Below the pieces are notes generated by a model. It saw only the letters and a program-made list of their open reading frames with translations. It searched no databases and had not been told where the DNA came from. The position numbers and the translations under genes were made by a program. Shown piece after piece: positions 37,367-45,870 of a stretch of 64,000 nt of DNA. Position 1 is the first letter of the stretch. Every line of letters begins with the position of its first letter. The stretch covers positions 578,001 through 642,000 of the forward strand of contig NC_014212.1 in assembly GCF_000092125.1 (NCBI RefSeq). Direction: 5' to 3'. Source of the DNA: Allomeiothermus silvanus DSM 9946. Its GTDB lineage: Bacteria; Deinococcota; Deinococci; Deinococcales; Thermaceae.

Positions 37367-39676
37367 ATGCATCGCCTCCTCCTGCTCGCGCTCTTGCTGG
37401 TTGCCTGTGTCCCTCACATCCGCAGCACCCCCGGCTTAAAAAGCTCCGTCACCATCACCCGCGACCAGCACGGCATCCCCCACATTCGCGCCCAGAACGA
37501 CCTGGACGTGTTCTTCGCCCAGGGCTACGCCCACGCCCAAGACCGGCTATGGCAGATGGAATTGGCCCGCCGTACCGCCGCTGGGCGGCTGGCGGAGATT
37601 TTGGGGCGCAGCGCGCTCGAGCAGGACAAGTTTCTGCGCACCTGGGGCTTCTACCGCGCTGCCCAAGCCCAGCTTCCCTACCTCAGCGAGTTCTCGCGGC
37701 AGGCGCTCGAGGCCTACGCTGCTGGGGTCAATGCCTTCATCGCCGAGAGCAACTTGCCCTGGGAATTCGCCATCGTAGGAGCCAAACCCGAGCCCTGGAC
37801 GCCCGCTGACAGCCTGGGCTGGGGCAAGGTGATCGCTTATGAACTGGCCAACACCTGGCAGGACGAAGTGGTGAATGCGAGGCTGGTGGAAAGAATCGGT
37901 CTGGACGGGCTTAATGAGCTACTTCCGCCCTATCCGAGCGACGCTCCGACCATCTTACAACCCGAGGACTATCCCGCCCGCCAGCAGGGGGGTTTCCCCG
38001 CTTTGCCTGGGCTCTCCGCTGAGACCAGGGGGGCGCTCGAGCGGGTCGTTTCCCTGGCCGACTCACTATCCGGTTTGGGCTTCGATGCGGCCCAGGGCTC
38101 AAACAACTGGGTGATATCCGGATCGCGCACCACTACCGGGAAGCCTTTCCTGGCCAACGACCCGCACCTGCGTTTCCAGAACCCAGCCCTATGGTATCTG
38201 ATCGATCTCCGCGGCCCCAGCTATAACAGCCTGGGGGCCAGCATTCCCGGGATTCCAGGGGTCGTGTTGGGTCGCAATGATTTCGTGGCTTGGGGGGCCA
38301 CCAACGCCAAGCCCGATACCATGGACCTGTTCATTTTGGAGGTACAGGAGGGTGGGTACATCACCCCCGGGCATTGGGTCCCGCTCACCCGGCGCAGCGA
38401 GGTGATCAAGGTCAAGGGAGAGGCCGAGGTGCAGCTCGAGGTGCGCGAGAGCGAGTACGGTCCGCTGATCTCCGACCTGGGGAACCTGGGATCGCTCGCC
38501 CGGGATGGTCAGGCCGTAGCGGTAGCCTGGACCGGGCTTGACCCCGCCGACACCACGCTGGATGCCTGGCTGGGGATCAACCGGGCCAGAAGCGGGGCCG
38601 AGTTCCGCGAGGCTCTGCGGCGTTTCGTGGTACCGATGCAGAACTTCGTCTATGCCGATGTTGCTGGCGAGATCGGCTACATCGCGCCGGGGCGGGTACC
38701 CCGGCGCGACTGGGACGGGCGTTTGCCAGCCAGTGCTGCCAAGGGCCAGCGCTGGAAGGGTTTTATCCCCTTAGAGGAACTGCCGCAGGTGGTGAACCCT
38801 AAGGAAGGGTTCATCGTGAGCGCCAACAACCGCATCCTCCCGCCCGGCGGTCCAGACCTCTCGACCTACGTCACCGAGGTCTACCGTGCGGCCCGGATTC
38901 GTGAGCTGATCCTGGCCCAGCCCAAGCTCTCGCTGGAGGACATGGCGGCCATCCAGGGCGACACCACCTCGCTCGTAGCACGGGAAATCCGACCGCTGCT
39001 GCTGGCTTTGGAGCCCAAGAGTACAGCCGCTAGGCGCCTTCAAGATACAGTGAAAGCCTGGGATTTGCGGGCTGAGCTGGACTCTACCGGGGCTACGGCC
39101 TTTGCCTTCTTCTGGCGCGAGGTGAGCCGGATGCTCGATGACGAGACCGGCTTGAGTTCCCCAAATGCCCCCCTCATCTTCGTGCGCGCCCTTAAGACGA
39201 ATGGGCGCTGGTGCGATGATCAGCGCACCCCGGTGCAGGAGACCTGTAGCGATTTCCTGGCCCAGGCGCTCGAGAAGGGAGCGGCGGAACTGGAGCGGCG
39301 CCTCGGCCCCGACCCCCGTCAGTGGCAGTGGGGGCGCATTCACAAGGCCCGCTTCAACGCAGTGCTGGGAGCTGTTCCCCTGGTGGGTGGCTGGTTCAAC
39401 CGTGAAATTTCCACCCCAGGCAGCTTTCAAACCGTAAACGTAGCAAGCTATAACCCCGATACCTTCATCCAGACCAGTGGCCCGAGCCTGCGCACCATCT
39501 TCGACCTTAACAATCTGAACCAGAGCCGGGCCATCTACCCGCTGGGTCAGTCGGGAAATCTCTGGGACGGGCACTACGCGAGCTTCCTGGAGCCCTGGCG
39601 GGACAACCAGACCGTACTGCTTTCGACCAGGCCCCAGGACTGGGGGACGACCCATACCTTAGTACTTCGTCCCTAG
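37367..39676 (+). CDS. Penicillin-acylase family (S45) lipoprotein
   Basis: A 769-residue N-terminal nucleophile hydrolase. The first residues LLLLALLLVAC form a lipoprotein signal (lipobox LVAC, Cys about 14). The alpha chain (VTITRDQHGIPHIRAQNDLDVFFAQGYAHAQDRLWQMEL) is followed by the autoproteolytic site at QGSNNWVISG, whose Ser becomes the N-terminus of the beta chain and catalytic nucleophile. NDPHLRFQNPALWY and FVYADVAGEIGYIAPGR are further S45 signatures. It should hydrolyse an acyl amide outside the cell, such as a penicillin, acyl-homoserine lactone or related amide; the true substrate is unknown. It stands alone between tRNA genes. Confidence 0.92.
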   Translation: MHRLLLLALLLVACVPHIRSTPGLKSSVTITRDQHGIPHIRAQNDLDVFFAQGYAHAQDRLWQMELARRTAAGRLAEILGRSALEQDKFLRTWGFYRAAQAQLPYLSEFSRQALEAYAAGVNAFIAESNLPWEFAIVGAKPEPWTPADSLGWGKVIAYELANTWQDEVVNARLVERIGLDGLNELLPPYPSDAPTILQPEDYPARQQGGFPALPGLSAETRGALERVVSLADSLSGLGFDAAQGSNNWVISGSRTTTGKPFLANDPHLRFQNPALWYLIDLRGPSYNSLGASIPGIPGVVLGRNDFVAWGATNAKPDTMDLFILEVQEGGYITPGHWVPLTRRSEVIKVKGEAEVQLEVRESEYGPLISDLGNLGSLARDGQAVAVAWTGLDPADTTLDAWLGINRARSGAEFREALRRFVVPMQNFVYADVAGEIGYIAPGRVPRRDWDGRLPASAAKGQRWKGFIPLEELPQVVNPKEGFIVSANNRILPPGGPDLSTYVTEVYRAARIRELILAQPKLSLEDMAAIQGDTTSLVAREIRPLLLALEPKSTAARRLQDTVKAWDLRAELDSTGATAFAFFWREVSRMLDDETGLSSPNAPLIFVRALKTNGRWCDDQRTPVQETCSDFLAQALEKGAAELERRLGPDPRQWQWGRIHKARFNAVLGAVPLVGGWFNREISTPGSFQTVNVASYNPDTFIQTSGPSLRTIFDLNNLNQSRAIYPLGQSGNLWDGHYASFLEPWRDNQTVLLSTRPQDWGTTHTLVLRP

Positions 39677-39706
39677 AAGGCCGTGCAACTGACGCCTGGA
39701 CACGGC

Positions 39707-39735
39707 TTTACGAACCCGCTCCCTTGTGCTAACCT
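39707..39735 (+). promoter_or_regulatory. Possible promoter of tRNA-Glu/tRNA-Val
   Basis: TTTACG (39707-39712) and TAACCT (39730-39735) are 17 bases apart, 45 bases before the tRNA-Glu gene. The match is moderate. Confidence 0.5.
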
Positions 39736-39780
39736 TATGAACGGTCTCGCTGAAGGGCGAACCCCTCGAGGCCTCAAAAT

Positions 39781-39856
39781 GGCCCCATCGTCTAGTGGCC
39801 TAGGACACCGCCCTCTCACGGCGGCGACAGGGGTTCGAATCCCCTTGGGGTCACCA
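39781..39856 (+). tRNA. tRNA-Glu (anticodon CTC)
   Basis: A 76-nt cloverleaf: acceptor GGCCCCA with TGGGGTC (one G-T pair), anticodon stem CCGCC/GGCGG around loop CTCTCAC, T-loop GTTCGAATC, encoded CCA. The CTC anticodon reads GAG glutamate codons, the dominant Glu codon in this genome. The tRNA-Val gene follows after 47 bases. Confidence 0.96.
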
Positions 39857-39903
39857 CACCGTCCCAGGTTGGCTCGGAAATGTTCCAGCCTGGGATACTT
39901 CTT

Positions 39904-39979
39904 GGGCGCTTAGCTCAGCTGGAAGAGCACATCCCTTACAAGGATGGGGTCGGCGGTTCGAGCCCGTCAGCGCCCACCA
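39904..39979 (+). tRNA. tRNA-Val (anticodon TAC)
   Basis: A 76-nt cloverleaf: acceptor GGGCGCT with AGCGCCC, anticodon stem CATCC/GGATG around loop CTTACAA, T-loop GTTCGAGCC, encoded CCA. It probably shares a transcript with tRNA-Glu and is followed by a strong terminator. An imperfect hairpin (CCCAGGTTGG/CCAGCCTGGG) lies between the two tRNAs and may be a processing site. Confidence 0.97.
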
Positions 39980-39993
39980 CGTCTAGAACGCAC

Positions 39994-40029
39994 AAACCCC
40001 TTTATGCAAAGAGTGCATAAAGGGGTTTT
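39994..40029 (+). terminator. tRNA-Val terminator
   Basis: A perfect 15-bp stem (AAACCCCTTTATGCA with its complement, loop of 5) ending in T4 lies 14 bases after the tRNA. The stem is AT-flanked and could work in both directions. Confidence 0.93.
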
Positions 40030-40077
40030 CGGTGCAACCGTTTTGCGCCAACGAGGTAGCGTAGAGGGTCGCTCATA

Positions 40078-41096
40078 CCCTTTCACGTTGATTCCTTCAT
40101 CCTGGGCCACCAGTGGAAGAGGGTATGCTTGCGTACCGTAGCCGGGTCTGCCGAAAGCACCTGACAGCGCTCCGCCACCACCGCCATCATCGCCTCCAGC
40201 GTCTCAAAGTACCGGTTGGCCACCGCCTCGTTCACCAACGGCCACATCCGCTCCGCCGGTTGTAGCTCCGGCGAATAGGGCGGCAGGTAATCCGGGGCCA
40301 CCCCCTCGGGCACCTCCACCCGCCGGGAGACGTGCCACCCCGCCCGATCCAGCACCACCCAGGCTGTCCCTTCCCCTACCCAGGCCTGAAACTCCTGCAG
40401 CACCCAGCTCATCACCTCGCTGTCCATCCCATCTACCAACAGACTCAGGCTGGCCCCGCTCTCCGGTTCCACAAAGCTGCAGACGTAGAACCATGGGTAC
40501 CGCTCGCCCGCGGTCGCTCCCCCTGGCGGGCCCACACCTTCGGCAACACCGGTTTCAGTCCTAGCCGGTGCTCGTCATAGGCAAAGACCCGAACCGCCCC
40601 TCCCTCCGCCCGCGCCGCCTCAACCCTTTGGCAGAGGTTGGCCTCCTGCGCCGCCGGGTCGCCCTTGCGGTGTACCGGCCGGGGCACCTTCAGACGGTAG
40701 CCCGGGCGGTAGATCGGGTTGAGCGAAAGCCGCCAGCGCCACCCACTGCCGCAGTTTCTCGCCCGTCCAAAGACCGCCATCGGGCGGTGGGCTTTGTGCA
40801 CCTGGGCGCTTTCCTCTGGTCTCAGCTTGGGCCGGCGTCCGGGGTTGGTATGGCGACGGTCGCTCAGGGCTTGGGGGCCTTGCGGGTTGTAGCGTTGCAG
40901 GGTGGCGTGCACCCAGCGGGGGGTGCGGGTGGTGAGTTGGGCGATCTCCTGAGCCCCCAATCCCTTTTGGGCAGGGTAGACGGCCAGGAAGCGAAGCTGG
41001 GCGATGGGGTCTTTCTCCTGTTTGATGCGGTGTTGCGGTTGCTCCAGGGTGAGGTGATTGACCACCGTCATGAAAGAAGGATATTACAAAAAGGGG
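40078..41096 (-). mobile_element. IS630-family element, degraded
   Basis: An element of about 1019 bp whose ends are CCCTTTCACG and CAAAAAGGGG (weak inverted repeats CCCTTT/AAAGGG). It is flanked on both sides by TA (40076-40077 and 41097-41098), the target duplicated by IS630/Tc1-mariner elements. Its transposase frame runs on the minus strand and is broken. It abuts the stop codon of the gene at 41099. Confidence 0.7.
40083..41071 (-). pseudogene. IS630-family transposase, frameshifted
   Basis: The N-terminal part (41071 to about 40535) carries a helix-turn-helix region (GAQEIAQLTTRTPRWVHATLQRYNPQGPQAL) and the first catalytic Asp in YDEHRLGLKPVLPKVWA. The C-terminal part (about 40520-40083), in another frame, carries FYVCSFVEPESGASL, the second Asp in VVLDRAGWH and the Glu in LPPYSPELQPAERMWP. 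Another out-of-frame stretch, DGGLWTGEKLRQWVAL, near 40770, replaces a nonsense stretch in the first frame. At least three frame changes are needed, so it is inactive. Confidence 0.82.
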
Positions 41097-41098
41097 TA

Positions 41099-41668
41099 TC
41101 AGTCGTGCAGGCCAGGTAGCAAGGGCTGGCCTTTAGGCAGACGGAACATCAGGTATTCCTGGCCAGCGGGTCGGGTGGGGGTAGGCTCGAGCTGCATCAT
41201 CACCAGGCTCTCGGTACGGCCTTCCACCCGCAGGAACAGCGGCGGAGCATAGCGCGGCTCGCCGCGTTCGTAGCGGGTTCCTTCCAGGGTATAGGAGAGA
41301 AATACCGACTCGTCGCGCTCGAGGTAATCCGGGGCGTACAACGCCACCACATCGGCCTCTTGATGTTCGGTTTGCAGCACCGCATCCCACACCACCATCT
41401 GGGCGTCGGGCTGGCTCAGGTACTCGCCGAGGACTGGGCCTAGCCGGGCGTAGAAGGCGTCGGGGGCCGCCTTGAGTTCGTAGTAGAGCCCACCCGCCCC
41501 ATGCCATAGCCGGGCCACCGAGTTTTCCACCACCTGCTGCACCTGGTGTTCGCCCAGCCGCTCTTTGGCATAGTCCCGGGCCAGCGCGAAAGACTCCCCG
41601 AGGGCCTGGCGGTCACTTCCCAGCTCGAGGGTTTCCACCAAGTGTTGGTAAGGATTGAATTCGATCAA
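41099..41668 (-). CDS. Protein of unknown function between IS elements
   Basis: A 189-residue protein I do not recognise, beginning LIEFNPYQHLVETLELGSDRQALGESF if the TTG at 41668 is used. A GGAG six bases upstream supports that start, and a TATAAT-like box lies at 41683-41678. The rest looks like a genuine soluble protein (GAGGLYYELKAAPDAF, MVVWDAVLQTEHQEADVVALY). The open frame continues into the IS481 element, but that part is a shadow. The left end of IS481 (41742) is 74 bases upstream, so part of the original promoter or N-terminus could be missing. The stop TGA is directly followed by the TA of the IS630 element. Confidence 0.6.
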   Translation of the reverse strand: MIEFNPYQHLVETLELGSDRQALGESFALARDYAKERLGEHQVQQVVENSVARLWHGAGGLYYELKAAPDAFYARLGPVLGEYLSQPDAQMVVWDAVLQTEHQEADVVALYAPDYLERDESVFLSYTLEGTRYERGEPRYAPPLFLRVEGRTESLVMMQLEPTPTRPAGQEYLMFRLPKGQPLLPGLHD

Positions 41669-42076
41669 CTTGACTCCATTATAGGGTCTGGGGGTTAGCG
41701 CACGCCAGCAGGAGAGGGTTTTTTTGATTTGAACCCGGACAAACACATGTGAGACTCTAAGCTGGGATAAAAAGAGGGGAACCGACCAGGAAAGGAGGTT
41801 CCCCAGGTGCAGTTTACCACCGTTGGCCGAGAGATATGGAGAGGCGCTAGACAAGCACAGAGGCTGGCCGAGGCCAACGCAAGCGACCCAGAGGTCCAGG
41901 AACGTCTGCGCAAGCTCCGACTGGTCAAAGCCCTGCGTGAAAGTAAAAAGAGCTGGAAGGAGATCCAGGACCTGGTCGGGATCAGCCGGGCCACCTACCA
42001 CCGCTGGCAAAAAGCCCTAAAAGAAAAGGGCCTGGCTGGACTCAAACCCCGCTCCCGCCGCCCTAAGCACCTGCGC

Positions 42077-43220
42077 CAGACTTGACCGCTATGCCGCATA
42101 GAGCCCCAGGAAGCGCAGGGCGGAGAGGGGGTTGAAGGAGAAGATTTCTAGGGCTGCCTTCTTCTCCCTCACCCCCTCTCGGTGAAGCATGGAGACCAGG
42201 AAGGCCCGCAGCACCGCTAGCACCCACGCCCCCACCCCCCGCACCTGACAGGCATCCTCCCCAAAGCACACGTCCCGCACCCAAAACGATCGGTTCTCCA
42301 CCTCCCATCGGGAAAGCAACAGGCTCCCCAGCCGCTTTGCGTCCGCTACCTCCGGCCCCAGGCTGGTGAGGGCGTAGCTCACCGTCCGCCGCACCTCCCC
42401 CGTCCCCTTGTGCCTCACCTCCCGCCAAAGCCGCACCACCTGCCTGGCCCCAGGGAAGGCCCGCACCTCTTCCGGCAGGTAGGGGGAAGCCCAAACCCGG
42501 TAGGTCCACACCTCCCCGTCCCGCACCCCACTCCAGGTCGCCTCCGTCTCCCCGGGAAGACGCCTTCCCGCCATCCCCTTGAACACCTCCAGGGCCCAGG
42601 ACAAAAGCTCCTCCTGGTTCCCCTTCAGGACCAAGAGATAGTCCCCCCTTTTTTCCGCACCCGGGCCGCCACCTCAGGGTACAGGTACCCCGCGTCCCCC
42701 ACCACCACCTTGCCCTCCAGCTCCCTCGCCTCCAAACGGTCCAGAAGCTCCAGGAAGGCCTTCTCCTCCCTCCCTTCCGCCCGGGCCTGGGCCAGGGTGG
42801 TATGGAGGTGCAGGGCCAGGACCTCCACCAGCTTGACCTGGGGGCTTTTCCCCTTGCCGCTTCCCCGCAGGTGCTTCCCGTCCACCACCAGGACCTCCCC
42901 AAGGTCGGCTTCGGGGAAGACCTGGCCAAGGGCCGCCTGGAGCTTCTCAGGATCCAGGCGGTGAAGGAGAAGGGTGATGGCGGTGTGGCCTGGGGCCTTG
43001 CGCAGGCCCAGGTGGGGCAAGAGGTGGGGGTTGGCGCGGGCAAAGCGTTCCACGCCGCGCAGGGAGTCCACGCGGCTCAGGAAGGCCACCAGGATGAGGG
43101 CCAGAAGGCCCCACAGGGGGTACCGCCGGTTGTGGGCCCGGGGGTCCGGGACCTGAGATAGCGCCTGGCGCAGAGTCATGATCTTTCTCTACCCCAAGGG
43201 CTGTATATCGGTCAAGTCTG
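42077..43220 (-). mobile_element. ISAs1-family insertion sequence, copy 2 (inverted, nested)
   Basis: The same 1144-bp element in reverse orientation, with ends CAGACTTGACCG. The target duplication is 10 bp, GCACCTGCGC, at 42067-42076 and 43221-43230, inside the IS481 transposase gene. The encoded proteins are identical to those of copies 1 and 3. Confidence 0.97.
42089..43179 (-). CDS. ISAs1-family transposase, -1 frameshift product (copy 2)
   Basis: The frames 43179-42625 and 42634-42089 on the minus strand are joined by a -1 step at the A6G6 run (plus strand 42643-42654) to give a transposase of about 363 residues. Both partial proteins are identical in sequence to copy 1. The element is inside an IS481 gene, so this copy arrived after that element. 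It is presumably as active as the other two copies. Confidence 0.88.
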
Positions 43221-44023
43221 GCACCTGCGCACAAAGGTCCACTGGACCCCAGGGCTGCTCATTAGAATAGAAACTCTCCGCAAGGAAAACCCCACCTGGG
43301 GACGCTGGTCCATCTGGCTTACCCTCCGCAAGGAGGGTTTCCAGATGAGCGAACGCACGGTGGGGCGCATCCTGGCCTACCTGGAGAAGCACCGACGTAT
43401 CGAGAGCGTGGCCGGCTACCTGGCCCGGACTCAAAGAGGGAAGCTAAAGCGAAGGGTAAACCGGCCCTACGCCAAAAGGAAGCCCCGAGGATACGAGGCC
43501 AGGGCTCCTGGGGACCTGGTCCAGGTGGACACCCTCACCCTGACCTTAGGACCGGGAAGCATGGTCAAGCACTTCTCGGCGATTGACCTCCATAGCCGGT
43601 TTGTCCTGGCGGAGGTGCACAGCCGGGCCACGGCTAAGCTTTCTGAGGGGTTCTTGTCCTTGCTTCTGGCCAGGGCCCCTTTTCCCATCCGGGCCATCCA
43701 GGTGGATGGGGGCAGCGAGTTCATGGCCGAGTTTGAGGAGGCCTGCTGTGCTCTGGGGATTGCCTTGTTTGTGCTACCGCCGAGGAGTCCTAAACTCAAT
43801 GGTCACGTGGAGCGGATGCAGCGGACCTTCAAGGAGGAGTTCTACACCCGGCCTTTGCCCACCCCGCTCAGCGAGCTGCAGGCAGAGCTGGATACCTACC
43901 TGGACTACTACAACCGCCGAAGGCCTCACATGGCCCTGGGGGGTCTTGCTCCGCTGGAGTTTTTGGCTAAGATGCAAGAGGAGTCGGTTCCTCAAAGAGT
44001 CTCAAATGTGTTGACCGATTACA

Positions 44024-45033
44024 TGATTTTACGCGGTTGAGTTTATAGGGCATAAAATAGGGCTTCCTGTGGACACAGGAGGCCCGATATGAATCTACCA
44101 CGCCCGATGGTAAAGGCTGTTGAAGCAATGATGAAAGCTGCGGATACCCGAAGCTGCTGGGGGATAGCAGAGGGATGTAAATATGCCCATGACAGCATTT
44201 ATCGAGCTTTGGAGGTGGAGCTGGAGCGGTATTTCACGTGCTGTTTGGCCTTGTTGAAGCGGTTAGGAGGGTTAGGGAAGGGCTATCTGATCTTGGATGA
44301 CGTGGTGATTGCCTGCTGGCAACGGGGGCTACTGGATTTACCTAAGGTTATGGACACTTCCACAGGGCAGTATGTGTGGGGTTTTTGTGTGGTGGTGCTG
44401 CTGTGGACGAATGGATGGATTCGTCTGCCGCTGGCCTTTCGGGGGTGTTGGAGTGATGAAGGTGAAGGGCGAAACAAACACACTCTGGCCATGGAACTGC
44501 TGTTGTGGGCGGTGGAGCAAGGGTTCAAACCCGAGTACGTGCTGTTTGATGCAGGGTACGCCTCCAAGGAGCTGTTGAGAAAGATTCATGGACTCGGGTG
44601 GTCACCAGACTACGCAAGAACCGATTGCTGGACGGTCGCCAGCGCAAACACCATGGATCGCCTTTCTGGGTCAAAGAGGGCAAACTCAAAGGTCTAGGCT
44701 TCTTGGTCAAGGTACTCCGCAGGGGTAACTTCTACCTCTGCACCAACGCAACAGAGCTCCCCAAGCATCTATCGCATCCGCCCCAACATCGAGGAAGCCT
44801 TTCGAGGCCTTCAACTTCGAACTCGGCTGGCAGGGGCATCGCCACCACAAACGCGAGAAACTCGCTGCACATCTAGCCCTGGGCTTTCTTAGCTACGCGC
44901 TGATCGAGTTTCACCGCTCACGATCCAATCACAAGATGACCTTCTACCAATACCGTCGTAACCTCATCTCTGGCACTATACCCCCTGATTTATCCCCTTT
45001 GCTGGAGTTCGCAGCCTGACTGCGTAAAATCAG
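44024..45033 (+). mobile_element. Degraded IS with TGATTTTACGC ends
   Basis: TGATTTTACGC at 44024-44034 is exactly repeated in inverse at 45022-45032, with partial similarity beyond, and the ends enclose a broken DDE transposase gene. The left end is 11 bases from the IS481 right end. The right end overlaps the last codon positions of menG. No target duplication is obvious. Confidence 0.65.
44089..45019 (+). pseudogene. DDE transposase (IS4/IS701-like), frameshifted
   Basis: The first frame (44089 to about 44600) has LILDDVVIACWQRG with the first acidic residue and VLFDAGYASKELL with the second. A second frame continues VTRLRKNRLLDGRQ from about 44605, a third has IYRIRPNIEEAFRGLQ near 44770 with the likely catalytic Glu, and a fourth gives LGWQGHRHHKREKLAAHLALGFLSYALIEF to the stop at 45019. 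At least three frameshifts separate them, so the gene is dead. The family is a DDE transposase with IS4-like layout; I cannot name the subgroup safely. Confidence 0.8.
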
Positions 45034-45743
45034 TTATCCCCAATATGCAGCGCCACGATGCCCCCGCTAAAGATGCGGTAGCGGGTCTGAAAGCCAGCCT
45101 GCTCCATCTTGGCTTTGAGGGTCTGAGGCTCGGGGAAGCGCTCCACCGATTCCGGCAAGTAGCGGTAGGCGGAGGGATTTCCCGAGACCAGCCCGCCGAT
45201 CCAGGGCAGCACCTTCTGAAAGTACAGGCGATACAACTCACCGAAGCCGCCCTTGGGGGGTGGGGGAAACTCGAGGATGCACAGCCGCCCGCCGGGGGCC
45301 AGCACCCGGTAGAGTTCAGCCAGGGCTTGATCGTAGTCCGCGAAGTTACGAAAACCGAAGGCGATGGTTACGGCGTCGAAGCGGGCATCAGGAAAGGGAA
45401 GGGCCAGCGCGTCGGCCTGCTGGAAGGGAATCTCCAGCCCCAGCTTCCGCGCTTTCTGTCGGGCGATCTCGAGCATGGGGAGGGCAAAGTCGGCACCGAT
45501 CACCTCGGCCTGGGGGGCCAAGCGTTTGAGCAGGAGAGCCATGTCGCCCGTTCCGGTGGCTAAATCCAGGATGCGCCGAGGCTTTTTCTCTATGGCGGCC
45601 TGGGCGGCTATGAACCGCCAGCGCTGGTCTATCCCCGCGGATAAGAGCCGGTTCAAAAGGTCATAGCGCGGGGCGATTTCGCTGAACATCTGCTGGACAG
45701 CGCGGGCTTTTTCCGCTGGCTTCTCGCTCGAGTCCTTCACCAC
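45030..45743 (-). CDS. menG: Demethylmenaquinone methyltransferase MenG (UbiE family)
   Basis: A 237-residue SAM-dependent methyltransferase for the last step of menaquinone synthesis. ILDLATGTGDMALLLKR is the SAM-binding loop, VTIAFGFRNFADYDQALAELYRVLAPGGRL is the UbiE signature, and FSGGIVALHIG marks the C-terminus. Menaquinone is the expected quinone of this phylum. The stop codon TGA (45032-45030) is made of the first bases of the adjacent IS inverted repeat, so the last residues may differ slightly from the ancestral protein. It diverges from the permease genes across 127 bases. Confidence 0.94.
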   Translation of the reverse strand: MVKDSSEKPAEKARAVQQMFSEIAPRYDLLNRLLSAGIDQRWRFIAAQAAIEKKPRRILDLATGTGDMALLLKRLAPQAEVIGADFALPMLEIARQKARKLGLEIPFQQADALALPFPDARFDAVTIAFGFRNFADYDQALAELYRVLAPGGRLCILEFPPPPKGGFGELYRLYFQKVLPWIGGLVSGNPSAYRYLPESVERFPEPQTLKAKMEQAGFQTRYRIFSGGIVALHIGDN

Positions 45744-45870
45744 CGGGGAAGTTTAGCACAGCAGGGGGTGGAAAGCAGGAACTACCCAACATTCCCGGGA
45801 CGTAGAGGGTAAGCGAAGCCCCCCTTGAGGGAGGCTATAAGCCTGGGCGGCAGCAGGGTACAATTTCTGC

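Larger units (their letters stand above)
41742..44012 (+). mobile_element. IS481-family element interrupted by ISAs1 copy 2
   Basis: The outer ends AACACATGTGAGACTCTAAG (41742-41761) and the complement of 43993-44012 match at 17 of 20 positions and enclose an integrase-core transposase gene. Without the nested 1144-bp element and its extra target copy, the element would be about 1.1 kb. I could not find a convincing target duplication outside these ends. Confidence 0.75.
41807..44040 (+). pseudogene. IS481-family transposase, split by nested IS
   Basis: The 5' part (41807-42076) encodes a helix-turn-helix domain (KSWKEIQDLVGISRATYHRWQKALKEKG). The 3' part (43231-44040) encodes the rest and the rve core: GDLVQVDTLTL (first Asp), IQVDGGSEFMAEFE (second Asp) and LPPRSPKLNGHVERMQRTFKEEFY (Glu). 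Removing 42077-43230 joins ...PKHLR to TKVHWTPGL... in frame and gives 359 residues with no other defect. So the gene was intact when ISAs1 copy 2 entered. The frame runs through the right inverted repeat to a stop at 44040, probably just outside the element. Confidence 0.9.

Noticed and set aside
37137-40082. Integrative element using a tRNA as attachment site
   Set aside because: The three tRNAs are complete and I see no integrase or repeated tRNA 3' end; the nearby elements are IS only.
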